Positions 8,243 to 16,377 of a stretch of DNA of 64,000 nucleotides are shown piece after piece; position 1 is the first letter of the stretch; each line of letters begins with the position of its first letter. The position numbers were made by a program, and so were the translations under genes. The DNA comes from Bacillota bacterium (GTDB taxonomy: Bacteria; Bacillota; Clostridia; Acetivibrionales; JAEZXR01): assembly GCA_023419605.1 (NCBI GenBank), contig JAEZXR010000089.1, positions 55,499-119,498 on the forward strand. The letters run 5' to 3'. The notes beneath the pieces were generated by a model, which saw only the letters and a program-made list of their open reading frames with translations, was not told the origin of the DNA and ran no database searches.

Positions 8243-8980
8243 TTACATAACGAGTCCGCCGTCAATATGTATTACCTGTCCAGTGATATAATTTGCTTCT
8301 TCCGATGCCAGAAATCCAACAACATTTGCCACATCCTCAGGAGTCCCAAACCTGCCGAGCGGTATGTTGTTCAAGTAATTTGACTTTACCTTTTCAGGTA
8401 ATATTTCCGTCATCTGAGTCTCTATAGCCCCTGGTGCGACTGCGTTGCAGGTAATACCTCTGGATGCAAATTCCTTCGCTGTCGACTTTGTAAGGCCAAT
8501 CATTCCGGCCTTTGATGCGCAGTAATTTGCCTGCCCCGGGTTACCCGTCACTCCCACAACGGAAGTAACATTAATGATTCTTCCGCTTCTTTGCTTCATC
8601 ATGACCCGTGCAGCAGCCTTTGTACATAGAAAAGCCCCTTTCAGGTTGGTGTCCAAAACATCGTCCCAATCCTTTTCAGACATCCTGACCATAAGCGTAT
8701 CCCGTGTAATACCTGCGTTGTTTACAAGTATATCAATACCTCCAAAGGCTTCTACAGCCGCATTGATCATGGCTTCTGCATCCTGGGGATTCTTTACGTC
8801 ACCTCTTGTTGCAACTGCATTGTAGCCGGCAGCTTTGAACTCTTCCGCTGTTTTCTCAACTACATCGGAAGTTCCGTTGAGCACCACATTGGCCCCCATT
8901 TGAAGAAGCTTTAACGCTATGGCTTTACCAATTCCTCTTCCCGAGCCGGTCACAACAGCAGTTTTCCCCTTTAACTGCAT
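8243..8980 (-). CDS. fabG: FabG, 3-oxoacyl-ACP reductase
   Basis: A 245-residue short-chain dehydrogenase, NADPH-dependent, doing the first reduction of each fatty acid elongation cycle. The cofactor motif TGSGRGIG is at 11-18, NNAG at 87-90, and the catalytic Ser-Tyr-Lys are S140, Y153 and K157. The GGL near the C-terminus is typical of FabG. It lies between fabD and acpP in the FapR-led operon. Confidence 0.97.
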   Translation of the reverse strand: MQLKGKTAVVTGSGRGIGKAIALKLLQMGANVVLNGTSDVVEKTAEEFKAAGYNAVATRGDVKNPQDAEAMINAAVEAFGGIDILVNNAGITRDTLMVRMSEKDWDDVLDTNLKGAFLCTKAAARVMMKQRSGRIINVTSVVGVTGNPGQANYCASKAGMIGLTKSTAKEFASRGITCNAVAPGAIETQMTEILPEKVKSNYLNNIPLGRFGTPEDVANVVGFLASEEANYITGQVIHIDGGLVM

Positions 8981-9044
8981 AATATACCTCCCTTCTGAGC
9001 AATTAAAAATTGAAAATTATTTAGTCTCAAAATATTTCAAACAA

Positions 9045-9980
9045 TTACACTCCAAGCTCTGTCAGAGTTTTGTTCAATGAATCCAAATCATCTATATTTA
9101 ACATCCGGACATCCTTGTCAATCTTTTTGACAAAGCCGGAAAGGGCTTTCCCCGGTCCGATCTCAACAAAAGTATCAACGCCTTCGTTGATCATGGTCTT
9201 TACACATTCCTCCCAGAGAACCGAACTGCTCACCTGGCGGACCAACAAATCCTTTACCTGGGATTGATCTGTAACTATCTGCGCAGTTACATTGGTAACA
9301 ACAGGTACCTGTATATCATGAAATTCAATTTTATTGAGTTCCTGGGCGATTTGTTCTCCTGCTGGCTTGAGCAAGCTGCAGTGGAAAGGCGCACTTACAG
9401 GAAGGATCATGGAACGTCTTGCTCCCTTTCCCTTTGCCAGTTCAACCGCCTTCTCCACGGCTCTTATTTCCCCGGCTACTACCACCTGTCCAGGGCAATT
9501 GAAGTTGGCTGGCTCTACAATACCTTCAGAAGCAGCTTGCGCACAGCATTCCTTTACAATATCGTTATCCAGTCCCAAAATAGCCGCCATGGTTCCTACG
9601 CCAACCGGAACAGCTTCCTGCATGTATTTACCCCTTTTTTTGACCAGAGCTACCGCATCCTTAAAAGAGAGGGTACCCGCAGCTACATGAGCTGAATATT
9701 CTCCCAAACTAAGACCTGCAACAAAATCCGGCTTTATACCTTTTTCCAGAAGCGGCTGCATACAAGCGATACTGGCTGTTAAAATCGTTGGCTGCGTATT
9801 TTCCGTGATTTTCAGTGTCTCATCATCACCTTCAAAGATCATTGATTCTACATCAAATCCCAACGATTCAGATGCTTCCTTAAAAACATTCGCAGCAGCT
9901 GGGTACTCCTGGGCAATCTGCCGGCCCATTCCCACATACTGAGCACCTTGACCTGGAAATATAAACGCGATTTTTCCCAT
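9045..9980 (-). CDS. fabD: FabD, malonyl-CoA:ACP transacylase
   Basis: A 311-residue transacylase that loads malonate onto ACP. N-terminal FPGQGAQ, nucleophile S91 in GLSLGEYSA and catalytic H200 in APFHCSLL are all present. It follows fabH by 14 bases and precedes fabG, so it is clearly in the same operon. Confidence 0.97.
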   Translation of the reverse strand: MGKIAFIFPGQGAQYVGMGRQIAQEYPAAANVFKEASESLGFDVESMIFEGDDETLKITENTQPTILTASIACMQPLLEKGIKPDFVAGLSLGEYSAHVAAGTLSFKDAVALVKKRGKYMQEAVPVGVGTMAAILGLDNDIVKECCAQAASEGIVEPANFNCPGQVVVAGEIRAVEKAVELAKGKGARRSMILPVSAPFHCSLLKPAGEQIAQELNKIEFHDIQVPVVTNVTAQIVTDQSQVKDLLVRQVSSSVLWEECVKTMINEGVDTFVEIGPGKALSGFVKKIDKDVRMLNIDDLDSLNKTLTELGV

Positions 9981-9994
9981 TTTTCAACCTCCTG

Positions 9995-10993
9995 CTATTT
10001 TGCCCATTTTATAACTGTAGAACCCCAGGTTAAACCGCCGCCAAAGCCCACTAAAACAGCATTGTCACCCTTTGACAGTTTTCCTTCCTTAACGGCCTGG
10101 TTCAATGCAACAGGAATGGAAGCAGACGAGATATTTCCCAGTTTATCCAGACTTATCATTACCTTATCCCGTGAAACTCCCAATCGTTTTGCCGCCCCTT
10201 CTACAATACGAATATTGGCTTGATGGGGAACAACCAGATTAATATCCTCAATAGACAACCCACATCGGTCTAGCGCCTCATTGGTGGCACTTTCCATAAT
10301 CTTCACAGCAAATTTAAGTACAGCACCGCCGTCCATCCAGATGGTATGTTTTTTCCCATGGATCCGCTTTGCATCTTCCACCGGGTCCGAATATACGCCT
10401 GGAATGGTGATATTATGTCCCATGCTGCCATCGGCTCCCAGATAGGTGCTCAGAATCCCGTAGCCGTCTTCTACGGCTCCAATAACCGCAGCCCCGGCAC
10501 CATCTCCAAAAAGGATACAAGTATTCCTATCCTCCCAATCCGTTGCCTTGGAGAGGGCTTCTACTCCTACAACCAATACGTATTTGTAATAACCGGTTTT
10601 TACAAACTGCTCTGCAACGGTCATGCCGTACATAAATCCTGTACAAGCAGCATTCAGGTCAAAAGCAGCCGCTTTTGAAGCACCGATTTCTCTTTGAATA
10701 ATGCAGGATGTAGAAGGTGACATATAATCCGGTGTTTCCGTAGTCACTATGATAAGATTAACATCCTCTGCCGTGATACCGGCATCTTCCAAAGCACTAA
10801 CGGCTGCTTTCACGCCTAGCGTATAGGCCGGCTCATCTTCTTCCAGAATTCTCCTCTGAGAAATACCTGTTCTTTGTGTAATCCATTCGTCCGAGGTATC
10901 CACCATTTTTTCCAAATCTTCATTCGTTAAAACTTTATCTGGAAGAGAACTGCCTATCCCTAAAATCCCTACTGAATTAATCAGATTGTTCAA
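9995..10993 (-). CDS. fabH: FabH, 3-oxoacyl-ACP synthase III
   Basis: A 332-residue enzyme that starts fatty acid synthesis by joining acyl-CoA to malonyl-ACP. Catalytic residues are C117 (NAACTG), H257 (PHQAN) and N287 (LGNISS). The start chosen is a TTG nine bases after a GGAGG inside the end of plsX. It gives MNNLINSVGILGIG, the normal FabH N-terminus; a longer reading would add 21 residues unlike the family. The 17-base overlap with plsX suggests translational coupling. Confidence 0.96.
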   Translation of the reverse strand: MNNLINSVGILGIGSSLPDKVLTNEDLEKMVDTSDEWITQRTGISQRRILEEDEPAYTLGVKAAVSALEDAGITAEDVNLIIVTTETPDYMSPSTSCIIQREIGASKAAAFDLNAACTGFMYGMTVAEQFVKTGYYKYVLVVGVEALSKATDWEDRNTCILFGDGAGAAVIGAVEDGYGILSTYLGADGSMGHNITIPGVYSDPVEDAKRIHGKKHTIWMDGGAVLKFAVKIMESATNEALDRCGLSIEDINLVVPHQANIRIVEGAAKRLGVSRDKVMISLDKLGNISSASIPVALNQAVKEGKLSKGDNAVLVGFGGGLTWGSTVIKWAK

Positions 10994-11993
10994 AACTATC
11001 AACCTCCATGTTCTTAAATTGCTCACTGATCTGTTCAACCACAGTGCTTTTGCCATAACTATATGCTTTGAATACGGCGTTCTTTATGGCTTTTGCATTG
11101 GAGCTCCCGTGAGCCTTCATGACCTTTCCATTCACACCCAGCAAAGGAACACCGCCGTATTCCGTGTAATCAATCTTTTTGTTGAATTTTTTCAAATCGC
11201 CCATGACAAGGAGCGCCGCGAGCTTAGAAATGGTATTCTTGCCAAAAATACCCTTCAAGGATTCCTTGAAAAAGGAACCGGCACCTTCAAAGAACTTTAG
11301 AAGAATATTTCCAACAAAGCCATCACATACAGCAACATCTACAGTGCCATCCGTGATATCCCGTCCTTCTACATTGCCAAAAAAGTTAATGCCCGAATCG
11401 GAAAGCAGTTCATGCGCCTGTTTGACTGTCTCGGTTCCCTTATTAATCTCCGTTCCGTTGTTGACAAGGCCGATTTTAGGGTTATTTACACCGAAAACTT
11501 CCTTCATAAATATGGAGCCCATAATTGCAAATTGCAGATAGTTTATTGGTTTACAGGTCGTATTGGCACCACCATCAATCAAGCAGATACTTCCCTTTTT
11601 GGTAGGCATCACCGGTGCCAATGCAGGGCGGTCAACGCCCTTGATTCTTCGAAGAATCAAGGTAGCACCTGTCATCAGAACTTTCGTATTTCCTGCGGAG
11701 ACAAAAACATCTCCTTTTTTTTCTTTAAGAAGGTTTAAGCCAATTACCATGGAAGATTCTTTTTTCGTTCGAAAGGCATTGGCCGAGTCTTCCATTGTAA
11801 TTACATCCTGAGCATGGATGATGTTCAATCTCGGACTTTCAAATTTTCGTTCACTCAGGATTCCCTTGATCTTTTCACTATCTCCAATGAGGGCTACATC
11901 ATATCCCTCCATTTCCTTCAAAGCGTCAATACAACCGTTTACAACAGCCTCCGGGGCATGATCCCCACCCATAGCATCAACTAATATTAACAA
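10977..11993 (-). CDS. plsX: PlsX, phosphate acyltransferase
   Basis: A 338-residue acyl-ACP:phosphate acyltransferase that makes acyl-phosphate for PlsY, linking fatty acid to phospholipid synthesis. The DAMGGDHAP motif is at the N-terminus. The start is probably a TTG eight bases after AGGAG. A GTG three codons upstream overlaps that site and is less likely. It lies between fapR and fabH, as in other FapR operons. Confidence 0.95.
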   Translation of the reverse strand: MLILVDAMGGDHAPEAVVNGCIDALKEMEGYDVALIGDSEKIKGILSERKFESPRLNIIHAQDVITMEDSANAFRTKKESSMVIGLNLLKEKKGDVFVSAGNTKVLMTGATLILRRIKGVDRPALAPVMPTKKGSICLIDGGANTTCKPINYLQFAIMGSIFMKEVFGVNNPKIGLVNNGTEINKGTETVKQAHELLSDSGINFFGNVEGRDITDGTVDVAVCDGFVGNILLKFFEGAGSFFKESLKGIFGKNTISKLAALLVMGDLKKFNKKIDYTEYGGVPLLGVNGKVMKAHGSSNAKAIKNAVFKAYSYGKSTVVEQISEQFKNMEVDSFEQSD

Positions 11994-12087
11994 AAATTTC
12001 ACTCCTAATTTGTAGATTTTCAGGCTGATAATTCTTTGTTCAATTTCGCAACATTAAATACCTGACTTTTTAAAATTACTATGTTTT

Positions 12088-12654
12088 TTATACTTTTTCA
12101 AGAGAAACCAGGATAAATTTTCCGCGAAAGACTTCTACCTGCTTCTCGGTTATTTTCACCCATACAATAAAGTTGTCACTCCTGATCTTTCGTACTTCCG
12201 CCTTTGCAATCAACTTTGTTCCTGCATATACCGGAGTCTTATACTTAATGTTCGCAACACCTACCAGGGCAACATGCGCATCGATAACCGCAATAGCCAG
12301 CGATTCTGCCAGCGAGTATATAAAATGACCTCTGACAATTTTAGAGTTTTCAAAGACCATGCCGCTGTGTGTTTCAAGGATGGAAATACCACTCCGGTTT
12401 AAACTTAAATCCACCAGTTCTCCCACAAGTTCTTTACTTTGAAGGGATTTTACCTTCGTATGGTTATCGGAAGCAACGTTCCTGATTCTCTCCCGTAGCT
12501 CAGGTATTCCCAACTCCAATCGGTCCAGTCTTATTGTAGGAATGCTCACCGAGAACATCTCAGCAAGTTCCTCGTCTGTCAGAAAAGGATCCGCTTTAAT
12601 TTTTTCCACTAAAAGACTTTGCCTCTCTTTTTTAGGAAAGGAAGTTCGGCCCAT
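12088..12654 (-). CDS. fapR: FapR, malonyl-CoA-responsive repressor of lipid synthesis
   Basis: A 188-residue protein with an N-terminal helix-turn-helix (about 25-50, LTDEELAEMFSVSIPTIRLD) joined to a C-terminal hot-dog thioesterase-like domain (about 90-188). FapR represses fab and pls genes until malonyl-CoA binds the hot-dog domain. A clear FapR operator lies just downstream of its own promoter, so it is autoregulated. It heads fapR-plsX-fabH-fabD-fabG-acpP. Confidence 0.95.
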   Translation of the reverse strand: MGRTSFPKKERQSLLVEKIKADPFLTDEELAEMFSVSIPTIRLDRLELGIPELRERIRNVASDNHTKVKSLQSKELVGELVDLSLNRSGISILETHSGMVFENSKIVRGHFIYSLAESLAIAVIDAHVALVGVANIKYKTPVYAGTKLIAKAEVRKIRSDNFIVWVKITEKQVEVFRGKFILVSLEKV

Positions 12655-12694
12655 GAATTATCACCCGTTATATCATATTCTGTTTCAGGAGTTT

Positions 12695-12711
12695 TTATTA
12701 CCTGGTACTAA
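12695..12711 (-). promoter_or_regulatory. FapR operator
   Basis: The leftward strand reads TTAGTACCAGGTAATAA, a 17-bp inverted repeat with a single imperfect pair, matching the known FapR box (TTAGTACC and its complement). It starts 15 bases after the -10 box, where a bound repressor would block initiation or early elongation. Confidence 0.88.
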
Positions 12712-12725
12712 TCGTTGCTGATAAA

Positions 12726-12754
12726 AGTATATAATAAAACCCTGAATAATGCAA
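12726..12754 (-). promoter_or_regulatory. Sigma-A promoter of the fapR operon
   Basis: TTGCAT (12749-12754), a 17-base spacer and TATACT (12726-12731) on the leftward strand, directly upstream of the FapR operator. Confidence 0.8.
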
Positions 12755-12775
12755 CTATTTCATGTGAGTTCGTAA

Positions 12776-12809
12776 ATAAAAACAGAGTGCCAAGACCTCC
12801 AACACTCTG
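12776..12809 (-). terminator. Terminator after pgsA
   Basis: CAGAGTG and CACTCTG (12803-12809 with 12783-12789) form the stem, followed on the leftward strand by TTTTTATTT. It separates rimO-pgsA from the fapR promoter. Confidence 0.75.
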
Positions 12810-12855
12810 CCCCTTTACTGCTTTATTTTACAAGTCCTTATGCCTCTTCTCTGTC

Positions 12856-13473
12856 TTATGCGTTCATATCAATGACTTTCAGGTTTTTCATCATGTAATC
12901 ATAACCTGAATAGATCGTGATAAGAACCGCAATCAGCATGGCATACCGATCAAAAGGAAAATCCGCAAAAAGACTAATAGGGAAATTCTTCAGCAGCGAT
13001 GCCGCTATCGCAACAATTTGCGTAACAGTCTTTATTTTTCCCCAGTTACTGGCCGCGATAACAATACCTTCTCCTGATGCTACCAGCCGCAGGCCCGTCA
13101 CGATAAACTCCCTGGCAATAATGACCATGGCAGCCCATCCGGTTACTTCGTTTCTTTCTACCAACGCAATCAATGCCGCCGTTACTAGCAGCTTATCCGC
13201 AATTGGATCAAGAAAAATACCGAACCGGGTAACTTGCTTCCTCTTCCTGGCAATATACCCATCTACGCCATCCGTACTGGCAGCGATAATGAATAGAACC
13301 GCTGCAAAATAATTTCCATAATTACGGATAAAATCATTAATTCCCGTTAATTGGGGGTTTATAAACTTTAAATAACTGCTGCTAAGCACCCAATCAGGAA
13401 AGGGGATTATAAAAAGCATAAAAATCGGTATCAGAAAAATTCTGGACAGAGTAATTTTATTCGGCAGATTCAT
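12856..13473 (-). CDS. pgsA: PgsA, phosphatidylglycerophosphate synthase
   Basis: A 205-residue membrane enzyme that joins CDP-diacylglycerol and glycerol 3-phosphate, the committed step to phosphatidylglycerol. The CDP-alcohol phosphotransferase motif DG-x2-AR-x8-G-x3-D-x3-D is complete from DGYIAR to DPIAD. Several hydrophobic segments span the membrane. The ATG chosen follows AGGAG by 9 bases; a TTG two codons upstream is possible. It overlaps the end of rimO by 17 bases. Confidence 0.95.
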   Translation of the reverse strand: MNLPNKITLSRIFLIPIFMLFIIPFPDWVLSSSYLKFINPQLTGINDFIRNYGNYFAAVLFIIAASTDGVDGYIARKRKQVTRFGIFLDPIADKLLVTAALIALVERNEVTGWAAMVIIAREFIVTGLRLVASGEGIVIAASNWGKIKTVTQIVAIAASLLKNFPISLFADFPFDRYAMLIAVLITIYSGYDYMMKNLKVIDMNA

Positions 13474-14791
13474 ATACAACCTCTCCTATCAAATCATAGT
13501 TGTCTATGTTTAGGATTTTTACATTAACAAATTGCCCTGCTTCCAAAGGTTCCTGGCTTGTGAAGTATACCATACCGTCAATCTCCGGAGCTTCGGCAGA
13601 AGTTCTTCCATAGTAAAAAATCCCATCTTCCGCAACGCCTTCAACCAGGGCTTTATATATCTTACCAAGCCTTTCCCTGTTCTTTTCCACTGAGATTCCC
13701 TGCTGCAGTTCCATCAGCTTCTTATATCTCTGCACTTTAAGCCGCTTATTTACTTGCGGTTTCATGCGGGCAGCCGGAGTATCTTCCTCCTTGGAGTAAG
13801 TGAAAACCCCTACCCTGTCCAATCGTGATTCCTTTACGAAATCATACAGCATATCAAAGTCTTCCGGCTCTTCCCCGGGAAAACCAACAATCAGCGAAGT
13901 TCTTATAAAGATATCGGGAACTCTTTCTCTAAGCTTTACAAGTAAGGACCGGACTTCACTGCCTGTACCTCTTCTGGCCATAAGCTTCAGAATCCTGTCG
14001 CTGGCGTGCTGTATAGGTATATCGATATATTTGCAAACCTTTGGATTTTCTGCGATTTCATCAATCAATGCATCCGTTATTTCCTCCGGATAGCAGTAGA
14101 GTAAACGAATCCATTCCAATTCCGGTATGGCACTCAGTGTACGAATCAGTGGTACCAGCTTGCGTTCACCGTAGTTATCGAGTCCGTACCGTGTCGTATC
14201 CTGGGCAATGAGTATGATTTCCTTTATACCTGAAGCAGCGAGCGCTTTTGCTTCTTTCTCAATATCTTCAATTTTTCTGCTTCTGTACCGGCCCCGCAGT
14301 GAGGGAATGATACAGTAGGTGCAGCAATTATCACAGCCTTCTGCAATCTTAAGATAAGCAAAGCCCTTACCGGAGGTAACAACTCTCTCATTCTCCAGGT
14401 AATCCAGTTCGCGCAGATTTCCATATAGTACGGACTTTTCTCCGCTATAGGCTTTATTTATAACCTCGGCGATCTCCTTGTAGTTCCCTGTTCCAATGAC
14501 AGCATCCACTTCAGGAATCTGCTCCATAATCTGCTCTTTGTACCGCTCAGCCATACATCCTGTTACGATCAGCATTTCACAAGTGTTTTTTTTATGTTCC
14601 GCCATTTCCAGAATCGTATTCACCGATTCCTGTTTAGCAGTTTCAATAAAACCACAGGTATTTACGATAAGTACATCTGCTTCGTCTTCGTTGTTGGTAA
14701 TCTCATAATTCTTCTTGAGCATTCCAAGCATTATTTCGCTGTCAACGAGATTTTTGGGACACCCCAACGAAACAACACCAATTTTCTTCAA
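13457..14791 (-). CDS. rimO: RimO, ribosomal protein S12 methylthiotransferase
   Basis: A 444-residue radical SAM enzyme that methylthiolates an aspartate of ribosomal protein S12. The N-terminal cluster domain has C11 (SLGCPKN) and further cysteines in NTCGFI and TGCMAE. The radical SAM CxxxCxxC is in EGCDNCCTYC, and a TRAM domain closes the protein. The start is a TTG eight bases after GGGAG, giving MKKIGVVSLGCPKN. Longer readings add residues unlike the family. GCPKN and overall layout favour RimO over MiaB. Confidence 0.93.
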   Translation of the reverse strand: MKKIGVVSLGCPKNLVDSEIMLGMLKKNYEITNNEDEADVLIVNTCGFIETAKQESVNTILEMAEHKKNTCEMLIVTGCMAERYKEQIMEQIPEVDAVIGTGNYKEIAEVINKAYSGEKSVLYGNLRELDYLENERVVTSGKGFAYLKIAEGCDNCCTYCIIPSLRGRYRSRKIEDIEKEAKALAASGIKEIILIAQDTTRYGLDNYGERKLVPLIRTLSAIPELEWIRLLYCYPEEITDALIDEIAENPKVCKYIDIPIQHASDRILKLMARRGTGSEVRSLLVKLRERVPDIFIRTSLIVGFPGEEPEDFDMLYDFVKESRLDRVGVFTYSKEEDTPAARMKPQVNKRLKVQRYKKLMELQQGISVEKNRERLGKIYKALVEGVAEDGIFYYGRTSAEAPEIDGMVYFTSQEPLEAGQFVNVKILNIDNYDLIGEVVYESAE

Positions 14792-14923
14792 TAAACACAC
14801 TCCCTGTTTTAAAATTTTTATTTCAAACTTAATATTATCGGATGAAATCAATCTATCAATGAATTGGATGAGAACTCCATTTCAAAACCATAAAATGGAA
14901 GAATTTTGTTCTAAACCATTTTG

Positions 14924-14952
14924 ATTATAAGATTTTGCGTATACATTGTCAA
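14924..14952 (-). promoter_or_regulatory. Perfect-consensus sigma-A promoter of rimO-pgsA
   Basis: TTGACA (14947-14952), a 17-base spacer and TATAAT (14924-14929) on the leftward strand, about 130 bases upstream of rimO. All 12 hexamer positions match consensus. Confidence 0.82.
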
Positions 14953-14962
14953 TTGTATTTTG

Positions 14963-15208
14963 CTAGATTTTTATGCCTTTTGGAATCAATTGTTCCGCTT
15001 TTGTGATGGATTCCTCCATTTCAGCTCGCAATCGGGAAATCTCCTCTTGAAGCTGCTCCTCTTTAATCCCCATACCCTCCAGCTCCTTTACTATTTCATC
15101 CCTCTGCCGGTTCAATTGCTCCAATCTTGCTTCAGCCCTGATTTTCGCACTTTTTGCCTTTTCCAGCCGTTCCTTAATTTCGATGATTTTTTTATCAAAT
15201 TCTATCAC
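14963..15208 (-). CDS. Small coiled-coil protein of the SbcCD-like module
   Basis: An 81-residue protein that is nearly all charged heptad coiled coil (IKERLEKAKSAKIRAEARLEQL and on), with no other motif. The GTG start overlaps the stop of the Rad50-like gene by one base and follows GGAGG by 7 bases, so it is translationally coupled. It might act as the returning half of the coiled coil missing from its neighbour, or as a regulator. I do not recognise a named family. Confidence 0.7.
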   Translation of the reverse strand: MIEFDKKIIEIKERLEKAKSAKIRAEARLEQLNRQRDEIVKELEGMGIKEEQLQEEISRLRAEMEESITKAEQLIPKGIKI

Positions 15209-16377
15209 TATATTTCCTCCATCAGATGAGAAATAATTTCCTCCACATTTTTTTCCCGGATATTACTTCTGCAAAAAGGACAAATACCCATTTGCCGTAG
15301 CAATTGACTGTATTGTTCCACGAACCTGCCGATTTGATCCGTATATTGTTTGAGCGCTGTTTCTTCATTTATAATATTCGCACTGATTTGGCCAAGCTTT
15401 TGCCCTAAATCGGAAATAGTTTCAAGCTTACGTTTCTCATCTCTGATACAACTTATAACATTCTGTACTTCCGCAAGATGCTGCGTTTTATCCAGGATGT
15501 CGAAGCTTTGGTATAGTTCTTGATTAATTTTGCTGAGTTTCTCTCCCAAAGCGTTGACTCTCAACCATTTTTCCCGCAGCACGGAACTTTCCAAAATAAG
15601 ATCTTCAAGTTCTTCCAATGTATTATGCCGGCGCAGGAACTCCTTTAATCCTGCTTCCTCCACTGATAACGTTCCCAACTGCTCTTCCAGTTGTACAAGT
15701 CTCTTTTCCGTGGCCGCCACAGTTTCAACATCCTTCAGTATGCTTTCGGTACTCCGTAGGCACTCCTCAACTCCACTCAATTCTTCAAATTCCCGCAGCC
15801 TTTCACCGATTTCCGTTCTCTCATAACGAATCCGCTCAACCGTTTGATGATTCCGTCTCAAATCGATTGCACAGTCCTTTATGGCTCGATCGATGATATG
15901 AACTCCCACCAGTCGGCCGATGGCTTTAGCCCTAGTGCTGCCGCTTTCAGTCAGTAAAAATGGACCTTCCAATTGCTCTGCTATATTCAGACTTGAGGCA
16001 GTTCCTCTCTCCATGGGCATTTTTTTGATCCCGTGGGCATGAACAACTTCCTGCGGAACTTCATTTCCAAAGCCTTCAAAGGTTTTCACATTTTTTTCGG
16101 GGTCCACCACCTGATACCTGTTTTTACTTTTCGATCTTTCCCTTATAATTGTATAATTATTACTGAATTCAACAGTTACTTTGGAAGAAGATGTCCCTGC
16201 CCGTATAAAATCCATCCCCCGGGGCTCGTTAAATAAAGCCCATTTGATTGCCCGAATGACTGCAGATTTGCCTTGATCCGAGGGACCTACGATAACATTC
16301 AATCCTTCTGAAAATTCAAGAAGAGTATATTCATGGGATTGAAAATTCTCAATTATTACCTTCCTTATAAAGCTCAT
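15208..16377 (-). CDS. Rad50/SbcC-like ATPase, N-terminal half only
   Basis: A 389-residue protein with an SbcC/Rad50-type N-terminal ATP-binding lobe: Walker A GPSDQGKS near 31-38 after an IENFQSHE segment, then a GPFLLTESGSTRAK region as seen in phage-type SbcC proteins. A coiled coil follows, then a CPFC zinc-hook motif about 24 residues from the end. The ABC signature and Walker B of the second lobe are absent here and in the next gene. Its start overlaps the SbcD-like gene by 4 bases. It probably works with that nuclease, but the incomplete head is unusual. Confidence 0.8.
   Translation of the reverse strand: MSFIRKVIIENFQSHEYTLLEFSEGLNVIVGPSDQGKSAVIRAIKWALFNEPRGMDFIRAGTSSSKVTVEFSNNYTIIRERSKSKNRYQVVDPEKNVKTFEGFGNEVPQEVVHAHGIKKMPMERGTASSLNIAEQLEGPFLLTESGSTRAKAIGRLVGVHIIDRAIKDCAIDLRRNHQTVERIRYERTEIGERLREFEELSGVEECLRSTESILKDVETVAATEKRLVQLEEQLGTLSVEEAGLKEFLRRHNTLEELEDLILESSVLREKWLRVNALGEKLSKINQELYQSFDILDKTQHLAEVQNVISCIRDEKRKLETISDLGQKLGQISANIINEETALKQYTDQIGRFVEQYSQLLRQMGICPFCRSNIREKNVEEIISHLMEEI

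Noticed and set aside
9264..9695. Long rightward frames opposite fabD, fabF and other fab genes
   Set aside because: All lie opposite genes with complete catalytic motifs and have no ribosome sites of their own.
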